64,000 bases of DNA from positions 1 to 64,000 of the forward strand of contig JAIRVP010000064.1 of NCBI GenBank assembly GCA_031253835.1. The letters run 5' to 3'. Shown in pieces: positions 36,821-45,495 of the stretch. This DNA is from Burkholderia sp. Lineage in GTDB: Bacteria > Pseudomonadota > Gammaproteobacteria > Burkholderiales > Burkholderiaceae. Made by a program: the position numbers and the translations under genes. Positions within the stretch are counted from its first letter, which is position 1. Each line of letters opens with the position of its first letter. The notes below the pieces were generated by a model, which did not search any database, was not told where the DNA came from, and saw nothing but the letters and a program-made list of their open reading frames with translations.

Positions 36821-38128
36821 ATGAATGCTGCCCCCCCGCCGTTGCACGCCGCGACGATGCGGCGCCTGAACCTGCGCCTGATTCCGTTCCTGATGCTGCT
36901 GTACCTCGTCGCGTACATCGACCGCTCGAACATCTCGGTCGCGGCGCTGCAGATGAACGCCGACCTCGGCCTCAGCGCCGAAATGTACGGGCTCGGCGCG
37001 GGGCTGTTCTACGTGACGTACATCCTGTTCGAGGTGCCGAGCAACCTGTTCCTCGCACGCGTCGGTGCGCGCCGCTGGATCGCGCGGATCATGATTACGT
37101 GGGGCATCGTCGCGGCCGCGATGAGTGCCGTTCATACGCCGGGGCAGCTCTACGCGATGCGGCTGCTGCTCGGTGCGGCCGAAGCGGGCTTCACGCCCGG
37201 CATCATCTACTACCTGTCCGCGTGGTATCCGCAGAGCGACCGCGCGCGGGCGATGTCGTTCTTCTACATCGGCGCGACGCTCGCATCGGTGATCGGGCTG
37301 CCGCTGTCCGGCGCGCTGCTGAACCTGAACGGCGTGCTCGGCATCGAGGGCTGGCGCTGGCTGTTCCTGCTCGAAGGCGTGCCCGCGCTGCTGCTCGGGT
37401 TCGTCGTGCTGCGCCGCCTGCCGGATACCCCCGCGCACGCACGCTGGCTGCCGGCCGACGAGCGCGCGTGGCTCGAAGCGACGCTGCGCGACAGCACGCC
37501 GCGCGAGCACCTGTCGCACGGCGTCGCGCTGCGGCGCGCGTTCGGCGACGGCAAGGTGTGGGCGCTGGCCGCGTTCTGGCTGCTGCAGGCGTTCGGCACG
37601 ATCGGCCTCACGCTGTTCCTGCCGCTGCTCGTGAAGAGCCTGTCGGGGCAGTCGAGCTTCGCGGTCGGCAGCCTGTCCGCGCTGCCGTTCCTGTTCGCGT
37701 GCGTCGCGATGTACCTGAACGGCCGCCATTCGGATCTCGGCGGCGAACGCGCGCTGCATCTCGGCGTGCCGATGCTGCTGGCCGGCGCGCTGCTGGTCGC
37801 GGCGATCGCTACGCCGGTGCTGCCGGTCGCGTATGCGCTGCTCGTGCTCGCGGTCGGCTTCAACTGGGCGGCGACACCGGTGTTCTGGGCCGTGACGACC
37901 GAATACGTGTCGGGGCTCACGGCCGCCGCCTCGATCGCGCTGATCAACGCGGTCGCGAACATCGCGGGGCTCGCGCTGCCGCCGGTGATGGGGCGGATCA
38001 AGGACGTCACGCATTCGTACGATCTCGCGCTGCTGCTCGTCGCGGTCGCGTTGCTCGCGGGCGGCGTGCTGGCGCTGCGGATCGCGTCGCGGCGCGCGAT
38101 GCCGGTCGGGGCGAGGCGGGCGGGCTGA
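36821..38128 (+). CDS. MFS transporter, anion:cation symporter (ACS) family
   Basis: A 435-residue, 12-helix transporter. The start at 36821 is seven bases after AGGAGA; the ATG at 36815 is too close. The ACS-family signature is present: LRLIPFLMLLYLVAYIDRSN, then the first-domain loop FLARVGARRWIARIMITWG and GAAEAGFTPGIIYYLSAWY. ACS carriers take up organic acids such as tartrate, phthalate, 4-hydroxyphenylacetate or sugar acids with protons. No catabolic genes adjoin it, so the solute is open. Confidence 0.9.
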   Translation: MNAAPPPLHAATMRRLNLRLIPFLMLLYLVAYIDRSNISVAALQMNADLGLSAEMYGLGAGLFYVTYILFEVPSNLFLARVGARRWIARIMITWGIVAAAMSAVHTPGQLYAMRLLLGAAEAGFTPGIIYYLSAWYPQSDRARAMSFFYIGATLASVIGLPLSGALLNLNGVLGIEGWRWLFLLEGVPALLLGFVVLRRLPDTPAHARWLPADERAWLEATLRDSTPREHLSHGVALRRAFGDGKVWALAAFWLLQAFGTIGLTLFLPLLVKSLSGQSSFAVGSLSALPFLFACVAMYLNGRHSDLGGERALHLGVPMLLAGALLVAAIATPVLPVAYALLVLAVGFNWAATPVFWAVTTEYVSGLTAAASIALINAVANIAGLALPPVMGRIKDVTHSYDLALLLVAVALLAGGVLALRIASRRAMPVGARRAG

Positions 38129-38237
38129 TCGACTTGTGTGTGACGTCGACGAGCATGTGGCCGGGCCCGCTCCGCGCTTCGTGAGCAGCCTGAACCGCGC
38201 GAAGAAAAGCCGGCAATTAGCGTTTTTTTTCAGGTGG

Positions 38238-38441
38238 CTAACGCTTGCGACGTCGAGGATCGATGCCGTTTTGTTCGAGCAGCTTGCGCAGGCGCGTGTT
38301 ATCTATCCACAGCGAAGCGAACGCGGTCGCCATCATCAAGATAGGAAACCATTCGCCGGTCGCGCTGATGATCAGCCAGCCTACGGCCGTGACCATCAAC
38401 GCCGTCACGATGAGAAGCAATCGGTCGGCAATCCACTTCAT
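38238..38441 (-). CDS. 67-residue two-helix membrane protein, possible immunity protein
   Basis: Two hydrophobic segments, LLLIVTALMVTAVGWLIISA and WFPILMMATAFASLWI, are followed by a basic tail NGIDPRRRKR. Its ATG overlaps the stop of the upstream 154-residue gene (ATGA at 38441-38438), so the two are translationally coupled. No family recognised. Coupling to a glycine-zipper protein suggests it protects the membrane against that protein, by analogy with small toxin/immunity pairs; this is inference. The DNA is lower in GC than its surroundings. Confidence 0.65.
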   Translation of the reverse strand: MKWIADRLLLIVTALMVTAVGWLIISATGEWFPILMMATAFASLWIDNTRLRKLLEQNGIDPRRRKR

Positions 38442-38902
38442 CGCGCACCCCGGATCGCCGTGTTCGCCTTCAAACCGAGATAGCTATGCGAGCCTGGTGC
38501 AAGCACTTCGGGATGGCGCAGGATTTGAGCCACGACCAAAGGATGAACTGCGAGTCCGTAGCGTGTGCCCCATTGAGCGACCGTCAGGGACATATTGGTT
38601 CCGTGCTTGCCGGCTCCGCATGCCAATGAGCCATCGGTTGCGACCATCAAGCTGCCAACGACCGCACCCAGGTAGATGCTGCCAAGAATCGAACTGCCGA
38701 GGGTGACGACTTCCAGCTTCGTTGTGGCGCCAATCAGTTCCCCGACCGTTGCATCTGCACCTAACGTTTTTAAGACGCCCATCATCGCGGCAACGCTTGC
38801 GACGGACGTTTGCAGTGTTGCAAAAAGTGTCGTTGGGACGGGCATATGCAACGCGGTCATGTTTGTGTGGAAGGCTTCGAAGAAGCTTGGGCATTTCGAC
38901 AT
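38438..38902 (-). CDS. 154-residue glycine-zipper protein, possible pore-forming effector
   Basis: From the ATG at 38902 behind AAGGGG. The protein has an N-terminal region MSKCPSFFEAFHTNMTALHM, then two hydrophobic glycine-spaced stretches: LATLQTSVASVAAMMGVLKT-like (actual start TLFATLQTSVASVAAMMGVL) and LGSSILGSIYLGAVVGSLMV, followed by a DGSLACGAGKHG turn. No secretion signal. Glycine zippers in a small protein with a coupled membrane partner recall Tse4-like type VI secretion toxins, but I see no vgrG, PAAR or T6SS gene. Base composition (roughly 42-57% GC in sampled lines) is well below the flanks, pointing to transfer. Confidence 0.6.
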   Translation of the reverse strand: MSKCPSFFEAFHTNMTALHMPVPTTLFATLQTSVASVAAMMGVLKTLGADATVGELIGATTKLEVVTLGSSILGSIYLGAVVGSLMVATDGSLACGAGKHGTNMSLTVAQWGTRYGLAVHPLVVAQILRHPEVLAPGSHSYLGLKANTAIRGAR

Positions 38903-39395
38903 TTTGGCTTTCCCCTTATCGAACGCGCAATTATTACATAACCCTTTCATTGATTTGCTTGACGGCCCTGTCTGGTTGTCGAGACGCGCGAGTCCGCGTC
39001 GTCGTGTGCTCGTCGAACCGACGGTTGTGCGACTCGACGCGTAGCCGTCAACGACCATACGCGTTTCGCGTCGCTGCGGCACAAGCCGGCCGGCAGCGAA
39101 GCCGAGCGCAAGGTGCTCGCGACGATTCCCGCACGCCGGCTCGGCACGGCCGACGACGTCGCGGCGGCGATCGCCTTCTTCCTGTCCGACGAAGCCGGCT
39201 TCGTCACGGGGCAGGTGCTGTCGGTGGACGGCGGCGGCAGCCTCGGCGGGCGCAGCTGACGCACCGCGGCGCGATGCGTGCCGACCGGTGCCCATCGCAT
39301 ATTCCCGCACCCCGTTAGCATGTGACGAATCCGACTTTGGGCGCCGCGCGGGCGACGCTAAGATCGCCGATCCCGTAGATCGAGCGTCAACAATA
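38903..39395. other. Gap upstream of the low-GC pair, holding an SDR fragment
   Basis: The left part (38903-39040) is AT-richer and probably holds the minus-strand promoter of the two-gene cassette. The right part holds the degraded SDR 3' end described separately, then about 135 bases with no further feature before the sulfatase gene. Confidence 0.5.
39041..39259 (+). pseudogene. 3' fragment of a short-chain dehydrogenase gene
   Basis: In one frame ending at TGA 39257-39259 the DNA encodes the C-terminus of an SDR: EAERKVLATIPARRLGTADD, then IAFFLSDEAGFVTGQVLSVD and GGGSLGG. This is the classic end of the family. Similarity begins around LRHKPAGSEAE; the cofactor site and catalytic Tyr/Lys are absent and no start exists. 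The loss coincides with the low-GC two-gene cassette on its 5' side, so the cassette probably replaced or interrupted the gene. Confidence 0.75.
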
Positions 39396-41354
39396 ATGAA
39401 AAAGTCCGCTTCGCCGTTGCATGCTTTCCGTTTCCGTGTCGTCTGCGCCGCGATTGCCGGCGCGGTGTCGCTCGCCTCGTGCGGCGGCGTCGACAGCGAT
39501 TCGCCGCCGCCGCAGGCCAATGCGACGCCGCCGCAGGCCGCGAAGCGCCCGAACATCCTGTACATCATGGCCGACGACCTCGGCTATTCCGACATCCATG
39601 CATTCGGCGGCGAGATCAACACGCCGAACCTCGACGCGCTCGTCGCATCGGGCCGCATCCTGTCGAACCACCACACGGGCACCGTCTGTGCGATCACGCG
39701 CGCGATGCTGGTGTCCGGCACCGATCACCATCTCGTCGGCGAAGGCACGATGGGCGTGCCGACCGACGAGCGGCGCGGGCTGCCCGGCTACGAGGGCTAC
39801 CTGAACGATCGCGCGCTGTCGTTCGCACAACTGCTGAAGGACGCCGGGTACCACACGTATATCGCGGGCAAGTGGCACATCGGCTCGGGGATCGTCGGCA
39901 GCGCGACGGGCAGCGGTCAGACGCCCGACCAGTGGGGCTTCGAGCGCAGCTACGTGCTGCTCGGCGGCGCGGCGACGAACCACTTCGCGCACGAGCCGGC
40001 CGGCTCGTCGAACTACACGGAAGACGGCCGCTACGTGCAGCCTGGCCAGCCCGGGCAGCCGGGCGGTACGGGCGGCAGCCCGGCCGTGTTCTATTCGACC
40101 GACTTCTATACGCAGAAGCTGATCTCGTACATCGATTCGAACCAGCGCGACGGCAAGCCGTTCTTCGCGTACGCGGCATACACGTCGCCGCACTGGCCGC
40201 TGCAGGTGCCCGAACCCTGGCTGCACAAGTACGCGGGCGTGTACGACGCCGGCTACGACGCGATCCGCAACGCGCGGATCGCGCGGCAGAAGGCGCTCGG
40301 CCTGATTCCCGCCGACTTCAGGCCGTTCGACGGCCTGCCCGAAACGACGGCCGCGTCGCCCGCGACCGCGAACAACGGCACCGCGAACGCGAAGTACATC
40401 AGCGCCGTGCATTCGGCCGCGGACGGCTACAGCGACTACGGTGCAGGCAAGGTCGACAAGCTGTGGTCGAGCCTGTCGCCGGCCGAACGCAAGGCGCAGG
40501 CGCGCTACATGGAGATCTACGCGGGGATGGTCGAGAACCTCGACTACAACATCGGCCTGCTGATCCAGCACCTGAAGGACATCGGCGAATACGACAACAC
40601 GTTCATCATGTTCCAGTCGGACAACGGCGCGGAAGGCTGGCCGATCGACGGCGGCGCGGACCCGACGGCGACCGACACCGCGAACGGGCAGGAGCCGGTC
40701 TATTCGGCGCTCGGCACCGACAACGGCAAGCAGAACGCGCAGCGCCTGCAGTACGGGCTGCGCTGGGCCGAGGTAAGCGCGTCGCCGTTCCGGTTGACGA
40801 AGGGCTATTCGGCCGAAGGCGGCGTGTCGACGCCGACGATCGTGCGGCTGCCGGGCCAGTCGCAGCAGTTGCCGACGCTGCGCGCGTTCACGCACGTGAC
40901 CGACAACACGGCGACGTTCCTCGCGGTCGCGGGCGTCACGCCGCCGTCGCAGCCGGCACCACCGCTCGTCAACACGCTCACTGGCGTCGACCAGAACAAG
41001 GGCAAGGTGGTCTACAACAACCGCTACGTGTATCCGGTCACGGGCCAGTCGCTGCTGCCGGTGCTCACGGGCTCGGCGACGGGCGAAGTGCATACGACGC
41101 CGTTCGGCGACGAAGCGTACGGCCGCGCGTACCTGCGCAGCGCCGACGGCCGCTGGAAGGCGCTGTGGACCGAACCGCCGCTCGGGCCGCTCGACGGTCA
41201 CTGGCAGCTGTACGACCTCGCGTCGGATCGCGGCGAGACGACCGACGTGTCCGCGCAGAACCCGTCGGTGATCGGCACGCTCGTCGACCAGTGGAAGACG
41301 TACATGAGCAACGTCGGCGGCGTCGAGCCGCTGCGTCCGCGCGGCTACTACTGA
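39396..41354 (+). CDS. Lipoprotein sulfatase (type I arylsulfatase family) with deviant formylglycine motif
   Basis: A 652-residue sulfatase. A lipoprotein signal ends in L-A-S-C (Cys29), so it is membrane-anchored in the periplasm or on the surface. Metal ligands are in NILYIMADDLGYSD. The modification site reads V-C-A-I-T-R-A-M-L-V-S-G, with Cys98: the family consensus C-x-[P/A]-x-R has Ile in the third place. IAGKWHIG and MFQSDNGAEG supply further active-site residues. It should release sulfate from organic sulfate esters once Cys98 becomes formylglycine. The next gene, 16 bases on, encodes the formylglycine-generating enzyme, so conversion is likely despite the odd motif. Confidence 0.92.
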   Translation: MKKSASPLHAFRFRVVCAAIAGAVSLASCGGVDSDSPPPQANATPPQAAKRPNILYIMADDLGYSDIHAFGGEINTPNLDALVASGRILSNHHTGTVCAITRAMLVSGTDHHLVGEGTMGVPTDERRGLPGYEGYLNDRALSFAQLLKDAGYHTYIAGKWHIGSGIVGSATGSGQTPDQWGFERSYVLLGGAATNHFAHEPAGSSNYTEDGRYVQPGQPGQPGGTGGSPAVFYSTDFYTQKLISYIDSNQRDGKPFFAYAAYTSPHWPLQVPEPWLHKYAGVYDAGYDAIRNARIARQKALGLIPADFRPFDGLPETTAASPATANNGTANAKYISAVHSAADGYSDYGAGKVDKLWSSLSPAERKAQARYMEIYAGMVENLDYNIGLLIQHLKDIGEYDNTFIMFQSDNGAEGWPIDGGADPTATDTANGQEPVYSALGTDNGKQNAQRLQYGLRWAEVSASPFRLTKGYSAEGGVSTPTIVRLPGQSQQLPTLRAFTHVTDNTATFLAVAGVTPPSQPAPPLVNTLTGVDQNKGKVVYNNRYVYPVTGQSLLPVLTGSATGEVHTTPFGDEAYGRAYLRSADGRWKALWTEPPLGPLDGHWQLYDLASDRGETTDVSAQNPSVIGTLVDQWKTYMSNVGGVEPLRPRGYY

Positions 41355-41370
41355 GCGCGGGGACGACACG

Positions 41371-42420
41371 ATGCGGTTCCGCTTCTGGACGACCGGCGCG
41401 GCGCTCGCCGCCACGCTGTTCGCCGTCGCGTTCGCGGTGGGCTATGCGAATTCGGCGGCGCCGGCAGGCGGCGCGTTCGACGACTTGAACCGCGGTCGTG
41501 CGCTCGCGCCGCTCGGTTCGGAACGCCAGTGCGAACGTTACGCGGGGCTGCCGGCGAAGTGGCGCGACGATCCGCAGGCCGGGATGGTCCACCTGCGCGG
41601 CGGCGCGTTCGTGTTCGGCAGCACGCGCGGCTATGCGGACGAGCGTCCGGTCGGCGACGGCCGCACGCGCGTCGGCGGCTTCTGGATCGACCAGACCGAC
41701 GTGACGATCGCGCAGTTCGCCGCGTTCGTGCAGGCGACCGGCTACGTGACCGAGGCCGAGCAGCAGGGCGGCGCGGCCGTGTTCCATGTGCCGACGCGCG
41801 ACGAGATGAATGCGCGCGACCTCGCGTGGTGGTCGTGGGTGAAGGGCGCGTCGTGGCGTCATCCGCAAGGGCCCGGCAGCGACGTCGAAGGGCGCGGCAA
41901 CCTGCCCGTCACGCTCGTCACGCAGCGCGATGCGCTCGCGTATGCGCACTGGCTCGGCCGCGACCTGCCGACCGAAGCGGAATGGGAATACGCGGGCAAG
42001 GCCGGCCGCGACGATGCATCGCTCGATGCGGCGCCGCGCGATGCGCAGGGCAAGCCGGCCGCGAACTACTGGCAGGGCGCGTTTCCGGTGCTCGACACGG
42101 CCGAGGACGGTCATGCGGGGCTCGCCTCCGTCGGCTGCTATGCGGCGAACGGCTTCCGGCTCTACGACATGATCGGCAACGCATGGGAGTGGACGAAGGA
42201 CGCGTACACGGGCCCGCACCAGTCGCACACGAACGGCGACACGGCGGCCGTCGCCCCGCCGACGCGCCGGCACGATACGCCGATGGTCATCAAGGGCGGC
42301 TCGTTCCTGTGCTCGCGCGATTACTGCGTGCGCTATCGCGCGTCGTCGCGCGAACAGCAGGAAGCCGATCTCGGTGCGTCGCACATCGGGTTCCGCACGA
42401 TTCTGAGGGATGCATCATGA
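41371..42420 (+). CDS. Formylglycine-generating enzyme (SUMF1/FGE family), apparently exported
   Basis: A 349-residue protein. An N-terminal hydrophobic segment, FWTTGAALAATLFAVAFAVG, suggests export or anchoring, unlike the cytosolic bacterial FGEs known. The FGE domain starts at MVHLRGGAFVFGSTRGYADE and includes LPTEAEWEYAGKAG, MIGNAWEWTKDAY and KGGSFLCSRDYCVRYR. Cys314 and Cys319 match the copper-binding catalytic pair, marking a genuine FGE rather than a look-alike. It oxidises the sulfatase cysteine to formylglycine using oxygen. Its stop overlaps the next ATG. Confidence 0.92.
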   Translation: MRFRFWTTGAALAATLFAVAFAVGYANSAAPAGGAFDDLNRGRALAPLGSERQCERYAGLPAKWRDDPQAGMVHLRGGAFVFGSTRGYADERPVGDGRTRVGGFWIDQTDVTIAQFAAFVQATGYVTEAEQQGGAAVFHVPTRDEMNARDLAWWSWVKGASWRHPQGPGSDVEGRGNLPVTLVTQRDALAYAHWLGRDLPTEAEWEYAGKAGRDDASLDAAPRDAQGKPAANYWQGAFPVLDTAEDGHAGLASVGCYAANGFRLYDMIGNAWEWTKDAYTGPHQSHTNGDTAAVAPPTRRHDTPMVIKGGSFLCSRDYCVRYRASSREQQEADLGASHIGFRTILRDAS

Positions 42421-43229
42421 CGAACGGCTTCGTGCGATTCGTTTCCGTGTGGTTGCTGGCTGCAGGCGGTGTCGTGCATCAGGGCTCGGCGGTTGCCGCC
42501 GAAACCGTCGCACCGGCGGTGCGCGTCGGCGTCACGCGCGGCGTGCATGCGCAGATCCTCGACGAGGTGAAGCGGGTCGCCGCGTCGCGAGGACTGGGTA
42601 TCGACGTCGTCGAATTCGACGATGCCGCGCGCATCGACACGGCGCTTGCCGACGGCCGGATCGACGCGGCCAGCTTCGAGGATGCGCAACAGCTCGCCGC
42701 GACGCGCACGCGGAAGCGCTACGCACTGACCGATGTCGCGCCGACCGTCACGCTGCCGATGGCGTTCTATTCGCGCAAGCTGAAAAGCCTGAACGAACTG
42801 CAACCGGGGGCGACGGTCGCGCTTCCCGCCGATCCGCGCGGCATGGCGCGTGCGCTCGTGCTGCTGCAGAACGACACGCTGGTGACGCTGCGCGAACAGG
42901 CCGGCCTGCATGCGACGCTGCGCGACGTGACCGGCAACCGGCTCGGGCTGAAACTCGTCGCGCTGCGCCGTGACCGGCTGTACGCGGCGCTCGAGACGGC
43001 GGCGTTCGTCGCGATCGACAGCGACGATGCGGCACGCGCCGGGCTGCAACCCGCGCGCGACAGCATCAGCCTCGAGGATGCGCGCTCGCCGTATGCGAAC
43101 GTGCTGACGGTGCGCGACGCCGATCGCGCGCAGCCGTGGGTCGCGCAGCTCGTCGCCGCGTATCACTCGGACGACGTCGCGCGCTTCATCCTCACGCGCT
43201 ACCAGGATTCGGTGCGGCGGCCGTGGTAG
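42417..43229 (+). CDS. NlpA/MetQ-like periplasmic binding protein
   Basis: A 270-residue exported protein (signal FVSVWLLAAGGVVHQGSAVA, cleavage near VAAET) with no lipobox cysteine. The fold follows the MetQ/NlpA family: VRVGVTRGVHAQILDEVKRV, then FEDAQQLAATRTRKRY, where NlpA-type proteins have the F-x-Q-x-x-Y/N motif. Members bind methionine or related amino acids. No MetN or MetI gene adjoins it. It overlaps the FGE stop (ATGA at 42417-42420), so it may collect a sulfur-containing product or desulfated compound. Confidence 0.75.
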   Translation: MTNGFVRFVSVWLLAAGGVVHQGSAVAAETVAPAVRVGVTRGVHAQILDEVKRVAASRGLGIDVVEFDDAARIDTALADGRIDAASFEDAQQLAATRTRKRYALTDVAPTVTLPMAFYSRKLKSLNELQPGATVALPADPRGMARALVLLQNDTLVTLREQAGLHATLRDVTGNRLGLKLVALRRDRLYAALETAAFVAIDSDDAARAGLQPARDSISLEDARSPYANVLTVRDADRAQPWVAQLVAAYHSDDVARFILTRYQDSVRRPW

Positions 43230-44209
43230 AGACCTACTCGCTTGCGTGCAACGCATGCGGGCGCTGCTGCAACAGCGCGCCGGCGTTGTCGTTGCGCGAA
43301 CTGTTCCGGCATCGGCATCGTTTCGTCGGCGCGCTGACGATCCGTCGCGTGCCGAAGCGGCGGATCGGCGAGCGCTGGCGTGCGGGCGGGCGCGAGCATG
43401 CGCTCGATGCGGACGACGTCGCGGCGTCCGATGGGCTCGCTGACCGGCTGTTTCATCGCATCGGCGGCGCGAATGGCGAATGGATCGCGCTGACGCTGCA
43501 GGGCTACGACTATCCGTCGCTCGGCCGTTGCGCGGCGCTGGCCGACGACGGCCGCTGCAGCGTGCATGCGAACAAGCCGTCGATCTGCAGCGCGGTGCCG
43601 CTCGATCCGATGCTGCCCGACCGGTTGCAGTCGCGTGTGCTCGCTGCACGGCGCGACGACGCGGCATGGCTGGGTGCGAACTGCATCGTCGAAGCGGAAA
43701 CCGCGCCCTCTTCCGTTGAAGCGTCATTCCCGATTCCGCTGGTGACGGCCGGGCAGGTCGCAGACCGCGCGGCGCTCGACGCACATCGCCATGCGCTCGC
43801 GTTCGAGCGCGCGGTGTGGCGCGACGCCGTATTCGCGTCGCTGACCGATGGCGGGCAGGACGTGCGTCATGCGCTGTCGCGGCTTGCGCCGGGCGGCTAC
43901 CTGACCGTGTCGATCGTGCCCGTGCTGCTGACGGTCGCATCGGTGTCCGCGCATTGCCGCGCGCTGTGCCTCGACTTCATCGACGCGCAGCTTGCGTTGA
44001 TCGGCGCCAACATCGACGCGGCGCTCGCGCGACGACATGCCGGCGACCGGCCCGCAACGCACGAATTGCGCGGTTTCGCGCAGGCGCTTGAGCGGGCGCG
44101 ACTGGCGCTCGCGGCCATGCCGTCGCCCGCAGCAGGCGCGCGTGAAGAGGCGGCTCGGATCGACGCGTGGCTCGACGACCGGCTGACCGCCGATCCGCTC
44201 GCCGCGTAA
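43223..44209 (+). CDS. YkgJ-family cysteine cluster protein
   Basis: A 328-residue protein starting with GTG at 43223, inside the end of the binding-protein gene. The N-terminus has C-N-A-C-G-R-C-C-N-S-A, and further cysteines are in LGRCAALADDGRCSVHANKP then SICSAVP, the YkgJ zinc/iron-binding pattern. Family members are poorly characterised; a metal-cluster or redox role is assumed. Overlap with the binding-protein gene places it in the sulfatase operon, where it may assist metal handling (FGE needs copper). That is inference. Confidence 0.85.
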   Translation: MVETYSLACNACGRCCNSAPALSLRELFRHRHRFVGALTIRRVPKRRIGERWRAGGREHALDADDVAASDGLADRLFHRIGGANGEWIALTLQGYDYPSLGRCAALADDGRCSVHANKPSICSAVPLDPMLPDRLQSRVLAARRDDAAWLGANCIVEAETAPSSVEASFPIPLVTAGQVADRAALDAHRHALAFERAVWRDAVFASLTDGGQDVRHALSRLAPGGYLTVSIVPVLLTVASVSAHCRALCLDFIDAQLALIGANIDAALARRHAGDRPATHELRGFAQALERARLALAAMPSPAAGAREEAARIDAWLDDRLTADPLAA

Positions 44210-44285
44210 CCGGCGCGTAGCGATCGCGGCACGCCGCGCGTGCCTTACACTTGGCGCTCTTTCAACCGTCTTCGATGGAGCGCGC

Positions 44286-44612
44286 ATGTACGCGTCGACC
44301 TTCATTTTCCGCGCCGGGCAATACGACGACGAATTCCATCGGCTCGACCGGCAGATCGCCGACATGGCGCGCGCGACGCCCGGCTATCTCGGCGAGGAAA
44401 CGTGGGAGAACGCCGAAGCGGGGCTGATCCAGAACGTCTACTACTGGGAATCCGAAGCAGCGCTGCAGCAGTTGATGCAGCATCCGGCCCACCTCGAAGC
44501 GAAGTCAAAGCAGGCACGCTGGCTCGACGGCTATCGCGTGGTGATCTCGAAGGTGCTGCGCGAGTACGGCGACGGCAAGCTGACGCAGCCGCATGCGGGG
44601 CAATCGGCGTAA
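44286..44612 (+). CDS. Antibiotic biosynthesis monooxygenase (ABM) domain protein
   Basis: A 108-residue single-domain protein of the ABM ferredoxin-like fold: YASTFIFRAGQYDDEFHRLD, ATPGYLGEETWENAEAG, NVYYWESEAALQQLMQHPAH and LEAKSKQARWLDGYRVVISK. The conserved YWES and HPxHxxAK positions are as expected. ABM proteins act in small-molecule oxidation or in haem handling; no substrate is visible. It stands 76 bases after the YkgJ gene on the same strand. Confidence 0.85.
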   Translation: MYASTFIFRAGQYDDEFHRLDRQIADMARATPGYLGEETWENAEAGLIQNVYYWESEAALQQLMQHPAHLEAKSKQARWLDGYRVVISKVLREYGDGKLTQPHAGQSA

Positions 44613-44622
44613 GTGTCGCCGG

Positions 44623-45495
44623 TCAAGCGGTCGCTCCGGTTTCATCCGGCGTGGCTGGCTCGCCCCCCGCGCGCGCCCAGATCGGAAAGGTCGCGTTCTG
44701 GATCGACGTCTGCGCGTCGATGACCTTGCGATGATCGATGCCGGGCAGGTCGAGCAGCCGGTCGACCGCTGCCTTCGCGCCTTCGGCGTCCTGCGGGAAC
44801 CCGCACGCAAACTGCTGGTTCGTGTCGAACAGGATCCACCACACATCCGACACGAACGGCCCCTGGTCGCTGGTTTCGATCAGGACCGCACCGAGGTCGG
44901 ACAGCGCGATCCCGCGTGTGGTACCGGTCTGGTCGGTCGACTCGATGCGCGTGCCGGTCGTGGTCACGGTCCAGCCGCTTGGCCGGCCCGACGGGCGGAC
45001 CGGTGACGGTGCGGCATTCGGTGGCACCGGGCTGCCGGTGCTTGCCGGTGCGGCAGCGGCAACCGCAACCGCTTCGGCCGCCATGCTGTCCTTCCGCTGG
45101 CGCCCATCGATCCACGGCAACGCGGCGCCGCCGACCATCGCCACGATCCACAGGTAGTACCCGACGCCGAACGTGCTGATCTTTTCGTAGTTCGCGTCGG
45201 TCGGTATCGTGTGCCACCCGATCGCAAAGACCACGACCCCGGCGAGCAGCGCGGATACGGTACGGTTCGGCCGGATCAGCGCGACGATCAGCAGCGGGTT
45301 GCCGAGCCACGCGAACTGCAGGTCGAGGATCGCGAGCCCGCCGAGCGCGAGCACCGTGTAGCCATGCCACCAGCTCACCGCGCCGGCTGCATTCGGCGGT
45401 TCGGCCGCGACGGGCAGCAGCAGTGACGCGACATACAGCGCGACGATCACGGCGCGCGCGAGGTTCAGGCGGGGGGAAGCGGAGCGGATCGGCAT
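44623..45495 (-). CDS. Membrane protein with C-terminal soluble domain, unknown function
   Basis: A 290-residue protein. Four or five hydrophobic segments occupy the first 130 residues (AVIVALYVASLLLPVAAE, HGYTVLALGGLAILDLQFAW, ALLAGVVVFAIGWHTIP, GYYLWIVAMVGGAALPW). A low-complexity Ala/Pro linker and a C-terminal domain of about 110 residues with alternating strands follow (GWTVTTTGTRIEST, LSDLGAVLIETSDQGP, DVWWILFDTNQQFACGFP). No family recognised. It converges with the ABM gene and is 155 bases before a LysR gene in the same direction. Confidence 0.7.
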   Translation of the reverse strand: MPIRSASPRLNLARAVIVALYVASLLLPVAAEPPNAAGAVSWWHGYTVLALGGLAILDLQFAWLGNPLLIVALIRPNRTVSALLAGVVVFAIGWHTIPTDANYEKISTFGVGYYLWIVAMVGGAALPWIDGRQRKDSMAAEAVAVAAAAPASTGSPVPPNAAPSPVRPSGRPSGWTVTTTGTRIESTDQTGTTRGIALSDLGAVLIETSDQGPFVSDVWWILFDTNQQFACGFPQDAEGAKAAVDRLLDLPGIDHRKVIDAQTSIQNATFPIWARAGGEPATPDETGATA

